This document shows, one piece after another, positions 39,189-47,799 of a stretch of DNA of 64,000 nt. The notes below the pieces were generated by a model. The model did no database searches and was not told the origin of the DNA. It saw only the letters and a list, made by a program, of their open reading frames with translations. Location of the stretch: assembly GCA_963838385.1 (NCBI GenBank), contig CAWIRE010000006.1, positions 496,001-560,000 of the forward strand. Direction: 5' to 3'. Numbering within the stretch: position 1 is the first letter of the stretch; each line of letters begins with the position of its first letter. Position numbers and translations under genes: made by a program. The stretch is from DAHUYF01 sp963838385. Lineage in GTDB: Bacteria > Pseudomonadota > Alphaproteobacteria > ATCC43930 > CGMCC-115725.

Positions 39189-41078
39189 ATGCTCACCGCC
39201 ATCGACATCACCGCGATCGAGGAGGTGGCCGAGGGCGCCGCCTTTGGCGCGGCCGGACCTTACCTGCGCCTCATCGGCACCGCCCGGGGCGAGCTCGATC
39301 CCACCCGGGCGGAAAACCGCGGCATCGTCAATCTCGACAAGGCGCCGCGCAACGCCGCCGGACGGGTGGACTACCGCTGCGACCTGTTCATCCTGCGCCC
39401 GGCCGATCCGGCCAAGGGCAATGGCCGCCTGCTCTACGAGGTCAACAATCGCGGCCGCAAGCTGCTGTTCGCCAACCTGTGCGCCGGATCCGGCGGCAAC
39501 GACCTGAAATCCCTGGAGGATTTCGGCGACGCCTTGCCCTTGCGCCGGGGCTTCACGGTGGTCTGGTCGGGCTGGGACGCGACGGTGAGCCGCGCCAACG
39601 CCGCGTTGGGGCTGAACGTGCCGGCACCGCTCGTGGACGGCCAGGCGGTCACCGGCACGGTCCGCGATCAGTTCGTTGCCGGAACGAGGCCGGATTCGCC
39701 GGGCGAGTTCTTCCGCCTCTCCTATGCAGTGGCCTCGCTCGATCCTGCCGAGGCGCGGCTGACGCGGCGACGGCGCCAGGACGATCCGCCCGAGCTGGTG
39801 TCCGCCGAAGGTTGGGCCTTCCTCGACGAGCGCCGGGTGCGGCTGCTGCCGGCCGGGCGCAAGCCCGAGCCCGGCACGCTCTACGATTTCACCTATGCCG
39901 CCCGCGACCCGCTGCCGCTGGGCGCGGGCTTCGCCGCCACCCGCGACCTCGTCAGCCACCTTCGTTACGCCCCCGAAACCATGTCGGTTCTCGGCCGTGC
40001 CCCGAGCCATGCGCTGGCTTTCGGCATCTCGCAGGCCGGGCGCTACCTGCGCGACCACATCGCCCAGGGCTTCAATCGCGACGAGGCCGGACGGCGGGTG
40101 TTCGACGGCGTGCTGGCGCATACCGCGGGGATCGGCCGGCTCTTTCTCAACCACGCCTTCGCCCAGCCCTTCCGCACCAGCACCCGGCACGAGGATCACG
40201 ACTTCCCCGAGAACGAATTTCCCTTTTCCCCGGCGGTCATGACCGATCCCGTGACCGGCCGGGAGGGAGGCTTGCTGCGCGGCGACGGCAGCGATCCCTT
40301 GCTGATTCAGACCAACACCTCGACCGAGTATTGGCAGAAGGGCGCCTCGTTGCTGCATACGGATCCCCGGGGCGAGCGTGATGTGGCGCTGCCGGAGGGG
40401 GTGCGGCTCTATCTTATCGCCGGGACCCAGCATGGCGGCCGGCCGGGCAGTCCGCGCGACCGCGGCCCGGCCGTCCATTTGCGCAACCCCCACAACCCGA
40501 TGCCGGCGCTGCGGGCGCTGCTGGTGGCGCTGGACGAATGGGTGGTCGACGGCCGCGCGCCGCCGCCCTCCGCGGTGCCGAGCCTCGCCGGGGGCAGCCT
40601 GGTGCCGGCCGAGGCGATGGGATTTCCCGCCATCCCCGGCGTCGCTGTCGCCCGAACCACCAACCGGGTTAGGCCGTCCGGCGACTGGGTGACGCCGCTT
40701 CCCGCCGCCGCTTCCTATGCTTGCCTGGTCTGCCGCGTCGATGGCGACGGCAACGAGGTCGCGGGACTGCGCCTGCCGGAGATCGCCGTGCCGCTCGGCA
40801 CCTATACCGGCTGGAACCTCTATCGCGCGCCCTTCCCCGAGGGCGAGCTCGCCGATCGCGACGGCAGCTTCATTCCGTTTGCGAAATCAGCCGCCGAACG
40901 CCTCGAGAGAGGCGATCCGCGCCCCGCGATCGAGGAGCGCTACCCGGACCATGCGGCTTATGTTTCGGCGGTGGAACGAGCGGTGGCCGCGCTGCTGGCG
41001 CGGCGCCTGCTGCTGCCGGAGGACGCCGCCGCCTATATCGCCGTGGCGCGCGGCGAGCGGGCCTCGTTTCGAACATGA
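39189..41078 (+). CDS. Alpha/beta-hydrolase-domain protein (large, ~630 residues)
   Basis: Start ATG 39189, immediately after the flavin-enzyme stop, gives 629 residues. The body reads GAAGPYLRLIGTARGELDPT, LLYEVNNRGRKLLF, VVWSGWDATV, then the candidate nucleophile region ALAFGISQAGRYLRDHIAQG. FDGVLAHTAGIGRLFLNHAF, LLIQTNTSTEYWQKGASLLH and LYLIAGTQHGG (possible catalytic His) follow. This matches the large alpha/beta-hydrolase-domain family of mostly uncharacterised esterases. It has no signal peptide. It ends the three-gene module inserted between tmk and holB. Confidence 0.85.
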   Translation: MLTAIDITAIEEVAEGAAFGAAGPYLRLIGTARGELDPTRAENRGIVNLDKAPRNAAGRVDYRCDLFILRPADPAKGNGRLLYEVNNRGRKLLFANLCAGSGGNDLKSLEDFGDALPLRRGFTVVWSGWDATVSRANAALGLNVPAPLVDGQAVTGTVRDQFVAGTRPDSPGEFFRLSYAVASLDPAEARLTRRRRQDDPPELVSAEGWAFLDERRVRLLPAGRKPEPGTLYDFTYAARDPLPLGAGFAATRDLVSHLRYAPETMSVLGRAPSHALAFGISQAGRYLRDHIAQGFNRDEAGRRVFDGVLAHTAGIGRLFLNHAFAQPFRTSTRHEDHDFPENEFPFSPAVMTDPVTGREGGLLRGDGSDPLLIQTNTSTEYWQKGASLLHTDPRGERDVALPEGVRLYLIAGTQHGGRPGSPRDRGPAVHLRNPHNPMPALRALLVALDEWVVDGRAPPPSAVPSLAGGSLVPAEAMGFPAIPGVAVARTTNRVRPSGDWVTPLPAAASYACLVCRVDGDGNEVAGLRLPEIAVPLGTYTGWNLYRAPFPEGELADRDGSFIPFAKSAAERLERGDPRPAIEERYPDHAAYVSAVERAVAALLARRLLLPEDAAAYIAVARGERASFRT

Positions 41079-41183
41079 AATGTGTTATTATCAATATAGT
41101 TATCTGGCATTACTAATCTATGTTAGGACTGCGCCGCGCGGCGTTTCAGGCGGCGCGGGCGGTTTCGGCGCGCGCGGGCTATC
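41079..41183. other. AT-rich gap before holB
   Basis: Positions about 41084-41127 are strikingly AT-rich for this genome (TTATTATCAATATAG, TTACTAATCTATG). It could hold the promoter that now serves holB-metG-tatD, at the right boundary of the inserted catabolic genes. No repeat or integrase is seen. Confidence 0.5.
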
Positions 41184-42302
41184 ATGGCCCTCATGAGTGA
41201 CGACGAGGATCTCGAGGAGGAAGCTGGAGGCGCCGAAGCGGCCCCGGTCCTGGCGCCGCGGGAGAACCCGCTGCTGCTCGGGCACGAGGCGGCGGAGGCA
41301 CTGTTGCTGCAGGCCTGCGCCTCCGGGCGGCTGCCGCATGCCTGGCTCTTCGCCGGTCGCCGCGGCATCGGCAAGGCGACGCTCGCCTTCCGCTTTGCCC
41401 GGTTTCTCTTCGCCCAGGGCAGCGGGCTCTTCGCGGCCACGCCCACATCGCTCGCGGTGGCGCCGGATGAGCCGATCTTCCGCCGCGTCGCCGCCGGCGG
41501 CCATGCCGATCTGCTGGTGGTCGAGCGCAGCCTCGACCCCCGGCGCAAGAAGCTGCGCAGCGAGATCGTGGTCGATGATACGCGCGCCATCGCCGGCTTC
41601 CTGCGCCTCACCCCGGCCGAAGGCAGCTGGCGGGTCGTCATCGTGGATGGCGCCGATCTGATGAATCGCAATGCGGCCAACGCGTTACTGAAGATCCTTG
41701 AGGAGCCGCCCGAGCGTGCGGTGCTGCTGCTGGTGAGCGACAATCCCGGCCGGCTGCTGCCCACGATCCGCTCGCGCTGCCGCACGCTGGCGCTGAAGCC
41801 GCTGGCGCCGGAAGTGGTGCTGGAGGCGCTGCAGCGCTACCGGCCGGATCTCTCGGCGGGCGATCGCGCCGTGCTCGCGCGGCTCGGCGAGGGCAGCATC
41901 GGCCGCGCCCTCGACCTTGCCGGCGCCGGCGGCATCGGGCTCTATCGCACGCTGGTGACGCTGCTGGAGGGGCTGCCGGCGCTGGACGGCGCAGCGCTCC
42001 ATGCCTTGGCCGACCGGCTGCAGCGGGGCGATGGCGAAGAGGGCTTCCGGCTGCTGGCGGAGCTGCTGCCAGGCTGGCTCGCGCGCATGGTGGCGCTGGC
42101 CGCGGGCGGGGCGGGCGAGGCGGGGGCGGTGCCGGGCGAGGCCCAGGCGATGGCGCGGCTTGCCGCCCGGCGCAGCCTTGATCAATGGGTTGAGCTGTGG
42201 GAAAAGCTCACCCATCTTTTCGCCCAGGCGGATGGCGTCAATCTCGACCGCAAGCAGGTCGTGCTGAATGCCTTTTTCGCCCTTGAAGAGGCGGCGCGCT
42301 GA
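41184..42302 (+). CDS. holB: DNA polymerase III delta-prime subunit
   Basis: The 372-residue clamp-loader subunit has GRLPHAWLFAGRRGIGKATL (a Walker-A-like loop), ANALLKILEEPPERAVLLLV and SDNPGRLLPTIRSRCRTLAL (the SRC motif), then a C-terminal helical collar domain. The two possible ATGs (41184 and 41193) differ by three residues. Delta-prime is the stator of the clamp loader. metG follows after 25 bases, so the housekeeping operon resumes here. Confidence 0.93.
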   Translation: MALMSDDEDLEEEAGGAEAAPVLAPRENPLLLGHEAAEALLLQACASGRLPHAWLFAGRRGIGKATLAFRFARFLFAQGSGLFAATPTSLAVAPDEPIFRRVAAGGHADLLVVERSLDPRRKKLRSEIVVDDTRAIAGFLRLTPAEGSWRVVIVDGADLMNRNAANALLKILEEPPERAVLLLVSDNPGRLLPTIRSRCRTLALKPLAPEVVLEALQRYRPDLSAGDRAVLARLGEGSIGRALDLAGAGGIGLYRTLVTLLEGLPALDGAALHALADRLQRGDGEEGFRLLAELLPGWLARMVALAAGGAGEAGAVPGEAQAMARLAARRSLDQWVELWEKLTHLFAQADGVNLDRKQVVLNAFFALEEAAR

Positions 42303-42330
42303 GCCTGCCCCCCGCGTACCAGGAGACATG

Positions 42331-43872
42331 ATGAGCGCCGCCCGGCCCTATTACCTGACGACGCCGATCTACTACATCAACGCCCCGCCGCATCTGGGCC
42401 ATGCCTATACCTCGGTGGCCTCCGATGCGATGGTGCGGTTCATGCGGCTGGATGGCCGGGCCACGCATTTCCTCACCGGCACCGACGAGCACGGGCAGAA
42501 GGTGGCGGCGGCGGCGCGCGCGGCGGGCCTAGAGCCGGCCGCCTATGCCGACGGAATTTCCAAAGAATTCAGTGACATGACGCGGCTGATGAATGTCAGC
42601 AATGATGATTTCATCCGCACCACCGAGCCGCGCCATGTCGCCGGCGTCCAGGCGCTGTGGCGGGAGCTGCAGCGGCGCGGCGAGATCTATCTCGGCACCT
42701 TCGCCGGCTGGTATTCCGTGCGCGACGAGGCGTTCTACGAGGAAAGCGAGCTCGTCGACGGCAAGGCGCCGACCGGCGCCGAGGTCGAATGGGTCGAGGA
42801 GGAGAATTATTTCTTCCGCCTCTCCGCCTGGCAGGACCGGCTGCTCACCCATTACGAGGCGAATCCCGACTTCATCGCGCCGCGCTCCCGGCGCAACGAG
42901 GTCGTCAGCTTCGTCAAGGGCGGGCTGCGCGACCTCTCGATCTCGCGCACCAGCTTTCGCTGGGGCATCCCGGTGCCCGGCGACGAAAAGCATGTGATGT
43001 ATGTCTGGCTCGACGCGCTCGCCAATTACATCACGGCGCTGGGCTATCCTGAGACCGAGGGCAACGACTACGCCCGCTTCTGGCCGGCCGATCTGCACAT
43101 GGTGGGCAAGGACATCATCCGCTTCCACTGCGTCTACTGGCCGGCCTTCCTGATGGGCGCGGGGCTGTCCCCGCCCAAGCGCGTCTTCGCCCATGGCTGG
43201 TGGACGGTCGAAGGGCAGAGGATGTCGAAATCGCTGGGCAATTCCATCCCGCCCCGGCAGCTCGTCGAGCAATACGGGCTCGATCCCGTGCGCTATTTCA
43301 TGCTGCGCGAGCTGCCCTTCGGCAGCGACGGCGATTTCTCGCACCGCGCCGTGGTCAACCGCCTCAACGGCGATCTCGCCAATGATTTCGGCAATCTGGC
43401 GCAGCGCGTGCTGAGCTTCGTCAACAAGAACTGCGGCGCAAAAGTACCGGAGCCCGGCCAACGGACGAGCGCCGACGAGGCGTTGAATGACGCGGCGCGC
43501 GCGCTTTTGGACGCGGTCCGCGGCGCGTTCGACGAGCAGGCGTTCCATCGCGCGCTCGAGGCGATCTGGGAAGTCGTGGCCAAGGCCAACCGCTATGTCG
43601 ATGAGCAGGCGCCCTGGGCGCTCCGTAAGACAGACCCTAAACGGATGGAAACAGTGCTCTATTGCCTGCTCGAAACGATCCGCAGGCTGGCGATCCTTGT
43701 CCAACCGGTTGTCCCCGATGCGGCCGCAAAGCTGTTGGATCAGCTCGCGGTGCCGAGAGAATTCGAGCACCGTAACTTTCAAGCACTCGGGTTAGACCGG
43801 CTCGTTCCGGGCACGGAATTACCGAAGCCCGAAGGCATTTTCCCGCGCTATGTCGAGGAGGCGCGGCCATGA
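42331..43872 (+). CDS. metG: Methionyl-tRNA synthetase
   Basis: The product has 513 residues (ATG 42328 or 42331 behind AGGAGA). Signature motifs are PPHLGHAYTSVASDAMVRFM (HIGH-type), GTDEHGQKV, WLDALANYITALGYPETEG, KDIIRFHCVYWPAF and RMSKSLGNSI (KMSKS). The connective peptide (TFAGWYSVRDEAFYEESELV) has no cysteines, so the zinc knuckle is absent, as in the shorter type. There is no C-terminal tRNA-binding domain. It charges tRNA-Met in the cytoplasm. tatD starts 31 bases later. Confidence 0.97.
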   Translation: MSAARPYYLTTPIYYINAPPHLGHAYTSVASDAMVRFMRLDGRATHFLTGTDEHGQKVAAAARAAGLEPAAYADGISKEFSDMTRLMNVSNDDFIRTTEPRHVAGVQALWRELQRRGEIYLGTFAGWYSVRDEAFYEESELVDGKAPTGAEVEWVEEENYFFRLSAWQDRLLTHYEANPDFIAPRSRRNEVVSFVKGGLRDLSISRTSFRWGIPVPGDEKHVMYVWLDALANYITALGYPETEGNDYARFWPADLHMVGKDIIRFHCVYWPAFLMGAGLSPPKRVFAHGWWTVEGQRMSKSLGNSIPPRQLVEQYGLDPVRYFMLRELPFGSDGDFSHRAVVNRLNGDLANDFGNLAQRVLSFVNKNCGAKVPEPGQRTSADEALNDAARALLDAVRGAFDEQAFHRALEAIWEVVAKANRYVDEQAPWALRKTDPKRMETVLYCLLETIRRLAILVQPVVPDAAAKLLDQLAVPREFEHRNFQALGLDRLVPGTELPKPEGIFPRYVEEARP

Positions 43873-43903
43873 CGCGATCGAGGGGCGGGGCGAGCGCGTT
43901 GGC

Positions 43904-44689
43904 ATGAAATTCGTCGACAGCCATTGCCATCTCGACTACGCGACGCCCGAGGAGCGCCCGGAGATCCTGGCGCGCGCCCGCCGCGCTGGGGTCGAGACCA
44001 TGCTGACCATCGGCACCAAGATCGCCGAGTTCGCCGGAGTCCTCGCGATCGCCGAGAGCGACCCCAATATCTGGTGTTCGGTCGGTATTCACCCACACGA
44101 AGCTGCGGTAGAAGCGGACCAAGTCTCGCAAATCACGGCACTGACCCGGCATGAGAAAGTCGTCGGGATCGGCGAGACGGGACTCGATTTTCATTACGAC
44201 CACTCGCCAAAAGAGCTGCAAATTTCAGCATTTCGCGCGCATTGTGCCGCTTCACGTGAAACAAATTATCCCCTGATTATTCACAGCCGCGCGGCTGATC
44301 TCGAAACCGTTGCCGTCCTGCGCGAGGAGCGGCCGCCGGCGGGGGTGATCCATTGCTTCAGCACCGGCCGCGTCCTGGCCGAGGCGGCGCTGGCGCTGGG
44401 CTTCTACATTTCGCTCTCCGGCATCGTCACCTTCAAGAACGCCGGCGATCTGCGCGCCATCGTTCCCGACATCCCGCTCGAGCGGCTGCTGATCGAGACC
44501 GATGCGCCCTATCTCGCCCCGGTGCCGATGCGCGGCAAGCCCAACGAGCCGGCCTTCCTGGTTCACACCGCCGCCGCGGTGGCGGCGCTCAAAGGCGTCA
44601 CGGTCGAGGATCTCGCCCGCGTCACCGCCGAGAATTTCTTCCGGCTCTTCGACAGAGCGCGGGATCCGGGGATGGTTTCGTGCGCGTAA
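43904..44689 (+). CDS. tatD: TatD-family metal-dependent hydrolase/nuclease
   Basis: Start ATG 43904 gives 261 residues. TIM-barrel metal ligands are visible: MKFVDSHCHLDYATPEE (HxH), GIHPHEA, VGIGETGLDFHYDHSPKE, PLIIHSRAADLETV, GVIHCFSTG and LIETDAPYLAPVPMRGKPNE. TatD proteins are Mg-dependent DNases/RNases or 3'-5' exonucleases linked to DNA repair. The gene overlaps the MBL-fold gene by ten bases, following the common metG-tatD-MBL order. Confidence 0.94.
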   Translation: MKFVDSHCHLDYATPEERPEILARARRAGVETMLTIGTKIAEFAGVLAIAESDPNIWCSVGIHPHEAAVEADQVSQITALTRHEKVVGIGETGLDFHYDHSPKELQISAFRAHCAASRETNYPLIIHSRAADLETVAVLREERPPAGVIHCFSTGRVLAEAALALGFYISLSGIVTFKNAGDLRAIVPDIPLERLLIETDAPYLAPVPMRGKPNEPAFLVHTAAAVAALKGVTVEDLARVTAENFFRLFDRARDPGMVSCA

Positions 44690-45450
44690 CGATGCTGGGC
44701 TGCGGCCCGTCCTGGGGCGTGCCGCGGATCGGCGGCGATTGGGGCGCCTGCGACCCGCAGAACCCGCGCAACCGGCGCCGCCGGGTCTCGGTGCTGGTGG
44801 AGGAAGGCGGCGCGGCGCTGCTGATCGACACCTCGCCCGATCTGCGCGAGCAGCTTATCGATGCCAAGGTGCAACGGATCGATGCCGTGCTCTACACCCA
44901 CACCCATGCCGACCACCTTCACGGCATCGACGATCTGCGCTCGGTCAACTGGCTGATGCAGAGCGGCCTCCCGGTCTATGCCAGCGCGACATCGCTGGCC
45001 GACATCGGCCGCCGTTTCGGCTACGTCTTCGATCCCGTGAAGCCGGGCCGGCAGTCGCACTACTACAAGCCGGTGCTCGAGCCCTATGCCGTCGACGGCC
45101 CCTTCGTGGCTGCGGGCGTTCCGGTCACGCCCTTTATCCAGGATCACGGCTTCTCTGAGACCTTGGGCTTCCGCATCGGCGGCTTCGCCTATTCGACCGA
45201 TGTGATCGAGCTCGACGAGACCGCCTTCGCGACGTTGCAGGGGATCGATGTCTGGATCGTCGATTGCATCCGCCGGAGGGAGCATGTGACCCACTCCCAC
45301 CTCGCCAAGACGCTGGGCTGGATCGAGCGGGTGCGGCCGCGGCGCGCGGTGCTGACGCATATGGATGAGAGCCTCGACTATGCGACGCTTCGAGGCGAGC
45401 TGCCGGAAGGCGTCGAGCCCGGCTATGACGGGCTGGTCATCGAACTCTGA
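44680..45450 (+). CDS. MBL-fold metallohydrolase (PhnP-like)
   Basis: From GTG 44680 the product has 256 residues, beginning MRVTMLGCGPSWGVPRIGGD followed by WGACDPQNPRNRRRR. The metallo-beta-lactamase motif is YTHTHADHLHGIDDLR, with later IQDHG, STDVIEL and the metal-bridging HSHLAKTLGWIERVRPRRAV region. Layout and the GCGPSWGVPRIG start resemble PhnP-type phosphodiesterases. It is the last gene of the tmk/holB/metG/tatD string. A strong hairpin lies 170 bases downstream. Confidence 0.92.
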   Translation: MRVTMLGCGPSWGVPRIGGDWGACDPQNPRNRRRRVSVLVEEGGAALLIDTSPDLREQLIDAKVQRIDAVLYTHTHADHLHGIDDLRSVNWLMQSGLPVYASATSLADIGRRFGYVFDPVKPGRQSHYYKPVLEPYAVDGPFVAAGVPVTPFIQDHGFSETLGFRIGGFAYSTDVIELDETAFATLQGIDVWIVDCIRRREHVTHSHLAKTLGWIERVRPRRAVLTHMDESLDYATLRGELPEGVEPGYDGLVIEL

Positions 45451-45619
45451 GTGCGGGGTGCCGAGACACCGCGGCCAATTGCCACGCGACCCGCGCTGTG
45501 GGCGATCTCATCCCGTCTCGGGCAACCTGAACGTCAAGGGAGGGCGGCTCCGCTGCGCTCGCCGCCGACGCGGCAAGCGCCAAGTAAATGGGTGCGCCGC
45601 TTGCGCTCGATCTTCGCCG

Positions 45620-45645
45620 GAGGCGGCGCCTCGCGGCGCCGCCTC
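45620..45645. terminator. Perfect 11-bp hairpin downstream of the MBL gene
   Basis: GAGGCGGCGCC and GGCGCCGCCTC flank a TCGC tetraloop. No T-run follows, so it is terminator-like but not canonical. Confidence 0.55.
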
Positions 45646-45792
45646 GCCCTGCAATGGCCCAGCACAGGCAGGCCAAGCGATCGTGCTATTCTCGCCAAGG
45701 AAGCATCGCGGATCGGCCGCTCAAATATAATCGGACTTAAATATTCAGAGTAAAAGCCATTTACTTATCATGATCTGGAAAGTTAACATCGA

Positions 45793-45821
45793 TTGACAAG
45801 CAGAGCAATTGATCGTTGAAT
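45793..45821 (+). promoter_or_regulatory. Candidate promoter of the T6SS operon
   Basis: TTGACA (45793-45798), 17 bases, then TTGAAT (45816-45821): a consensus -35 and a 4/6 match to TATAAT at optimal spacing, in an AT-rich stretch. The first T6SS start codon is about 30 bases downstream. Confidence 0.5.
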
Positions 45822-45853
45822 TCCCCCCGTTGTGCTTTGCGGGGGCGGCGAGG

Positions 45854-46369
45854 GTGGCGGCAGGCGGACACGCCGGCGAGATCGGGCAGGGGAGGTGGTT
45901 ATCGGCGCTGAGGCTGGGCGTGCTCTTCGGGGCAGTCCTGCTGTCGGGCTGCGGCTTCACCTTCTTCGGCCTGTTCGGCGACGACAAGTCGATCCAGACC
46001 CGTGCCATCGAGATCGAGGTGGCGCAAGGCGCCAATCAGGACAGCCCGATCGCCATCAACGTCGTCTACATCCATGACGAGCAGATGGTGCCGCTGCTGC
46101 TGCAGATGACGGCGCATGACTGGTTCCAGAAGCGCAACCAGATCGCGCAAGCCTTTCCCACCGGCTTCGACCTCGCCTCCTTCGAGGTGGTGCCGGGGCA
46201 GAAAGGGCCGAGCGAGGAGGTGCCGTCGAAATCGAAAAGCGCGATCGCCGCCTTCGTCTTCGCCAACTACGCCGCCGACGGCACGCACCGTGCCCGCATC
46301 GACGCGCTCAAGCACGCGTTCATCGAGCTCGGCAGCAAGGATTTCTCCGTCCAGCCGGCGCCGACGTGA
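45854..46369 (+). CDS. tssJ: T6SS-associated lipoprotein (TssJ-like)
   Basis: GTG 45854 gives 171 residues; the frame is open to TTG 45809. A lipoprotein signal ends LRLGVLFGAVLLSGCGFTFF. The mature part (IEIEVAQGANQDSPIAINVV, MVPLLLQMTAHDWFQKRNQI, GFDLASFEVVPGQKG) has the small beta-sandwich size expected of TssJ, the outer-membrane anchor of the TssJLM complex. Similarity is judged from position, length and lipobox rather than strong motifs. tssK follows after seven bases. Confidence 0.7.
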   Translation: MAAGGHAGEIGQGRWLSALRLGVLFGAVLLSGCGFTFFGLFGDDKSIQTRAIEIEVAQGANQDSPIAINVVYIHDEQMVPLLLQMTAHDWFQKRNQIAQAFPTGFDLASFEVVPGQKGPSEEVPSKSKSAIAAFVFANYAADGTHRARIDALKHAFIELGSKDFSVQPAPT

Positions 46370-46376
46370 TCCGATC

Positions 46377-47732
46377 ATGACCGATCTCCGCTCCATCCCC
46401 GACGCGGTGCAATGGCATGAGGGCATGCTGCTGGCACCGCAGCATTTCCAGCAGGCGGGCCTGCGCGCGGAGCTGTTGCTGCATTTCCACCTGGCGCAGG
46501 CGGTGCCGTTCCACTGGGGCGTCATCAGCCTGCAGCTGGACCACGCGCGGCTCGCCATGGGCTGCTTCCGCGTGCTGGCGCTGCAGGCGATCCTGCCGGA
46601 CGGGCTGGCCGTCCACTATCCCGATGACGATGCGGCGGCGCTCGAGCTCGACCTCCTGCCGTTTGCGGAGCGGCTGCGCGACGCTCCGGCCAGGATCTAT
46701 CTCGCCGCGCCGGCGCGGCGGGCGGACATGGCCTCCTCGGAATCCGGCGAGGCATCGCGTTTCCGCTCGGTCGAGGGCGAGGAGGTGGTCGACCACAATA
46801 CCGGCGACAACCCGATGCGGTTGCCGCGGCTCAGGCCCAATCTGATGCTGATGGTGGGCGACAGGCCGTCGGCCAAATACACCGCCATGCCCATCGCCGA
46901 GGTCTCCTTCGCCAACGACACGCTGCAGCTCGCGCCCGGCTACCTGCCGCCGCTGCTCGGCGTGGCGCTCGATGCGCCGCTGGGCCAGCTCTGCCTCGCG
47001 CTCGCCCAGGGCGTGCGGCAGAAGGCCTCCTTCCTCGCCGAGCGGGCGCAGGGCGCCGGCGGCGCCGCACGCCATGCCTCGCTGCTCGAGGCGCGCAGCG
47101 CCATCCAGTGCCTGGTGGCGGGGCTGCCGCCGTTCGAGGCGGCGCTCAACACCGGCCGGGCGCATCCCTTCGGGCTCTTCGTGCTGGCGGCCGGCATCGC
47201 CGGCCAGGTCGCGCCGCTGGGGCCCGGCATGGTGCCGCCGATCTTCGATGCCTACGACCACGACGATCCCGCGGCGTCGTTCCGGCCGCTGCTGACCTTC
47301 ATCGAGCGCGTGCTCGAGACCATCAGCGAGCTGCATCAGTCGATTGCTTTTGCGCAGGACGGCAACGCTTTCCGCCTCAAGCTCGATCCCGCCTGGCTCG
47401 ATGACGGCGAGCTGCTGATCGGCGTGCGCGGCCGCGCCGGCACCGGCGAGGCGGAGACCGCGCAATGGATCGAGGAGAGCCTGATCGGCGACAGCGAGCA
47501 GATCCAGCCGATGACCGAGGCGCGCATCCGCGGCGCGGCGCGCGCCCGCATCCTCGAGAGCGAGGCGCTCGACATCGTGCCGACGCGCGGGACGCTGGTG
47601 TTCCGCATCGCCGCCGACCGCAACTTCATCGCCGCCAACCGGGTGCTGGAGATCGCCAATCCGCGCGATGTCGGCGGCGCGCGCCGGCCGCTCGAGATCG
47701 TGCTCTACGTGCGTGTGGCGGGCGAGACGTGA
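46377..47732 (+). CDS. tssK: T6SS baseplate subunit TssK
   Basis: The 451-residue product starts MTDLRSIPDAVQWHEGMLLA and continues PQHFQQ, the classic VxWxEGMxLxPQHFQQ opening of TssK/ImpJ. Further family segments include YLPPLLGVALDAPLGQLCLA and the C-terminal FRIAADRNFIAANRVLEIAN plus LEIVLYVR. TssK links the baseplate to the TssJLM membrane complex. The N-terminal opening is diagnostic. Confidence 0.95.
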   Translation: MTDLRSIPDAVQWHEGMLLAPQHFQQAGLRAELLLHFHLAQAVPFHWGVISLQLDHARLAMGCFRVLALQAILPDGLAVHYPDDDAAALELDLLPFAERLRDAPARIYLAAPARRADMASSESGEASRFRSVEGEEVVDHNTGDNPMRLPRLRPNLMLMVGDRPSAKYTAMPIAEVSFANDTLQLAPGYLPPLLGVALDAPLGQLCLALAQGVRQKASFLAERAQGAGGAARHASLLEARSAIQCLVAGLPPFEAALNTGRAHPFGLFVLAAGIAGQVAPLGPGMVPPIFDAYDHDDPAASFRPLLTFIERVLETISELHQSIAFAQDGNAFRLKLDPAWLDDGELLIGVRGRAGTGEAETAQWIEESLIGDSEQIQPMTEARIRGAARARILESEALDIVPTRGTLVFRIAADRNFIAANRVLEIANPRDVGGARRPLEIVLYVRVAGET

Positions 47733-47799
47733 GGGCGGTCTTGCATCCCGGCGGCATGACCGCGCCAACGTCCGCTCCCTAGGCTCCATAGGTGGACCC

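Larger units (their letters stand above)
45451..45853. other. Intergenic region between housekeeping operon and T6SS
   Basis: No supported gene. It holds a perfect 11-bp hairpin and, from about 45715 to 45830, an AT-rich stretch containing a sigma-70-like promoter in front of the type VI genes. Confidence 0.6.

Noticed and set aside
41079..41183. Riboswitch or T-box ahead of the holB-metG genes
   Set aside because: The AT-rich gap is about 100 bases, with no conserved aptamer or T-box features seen.
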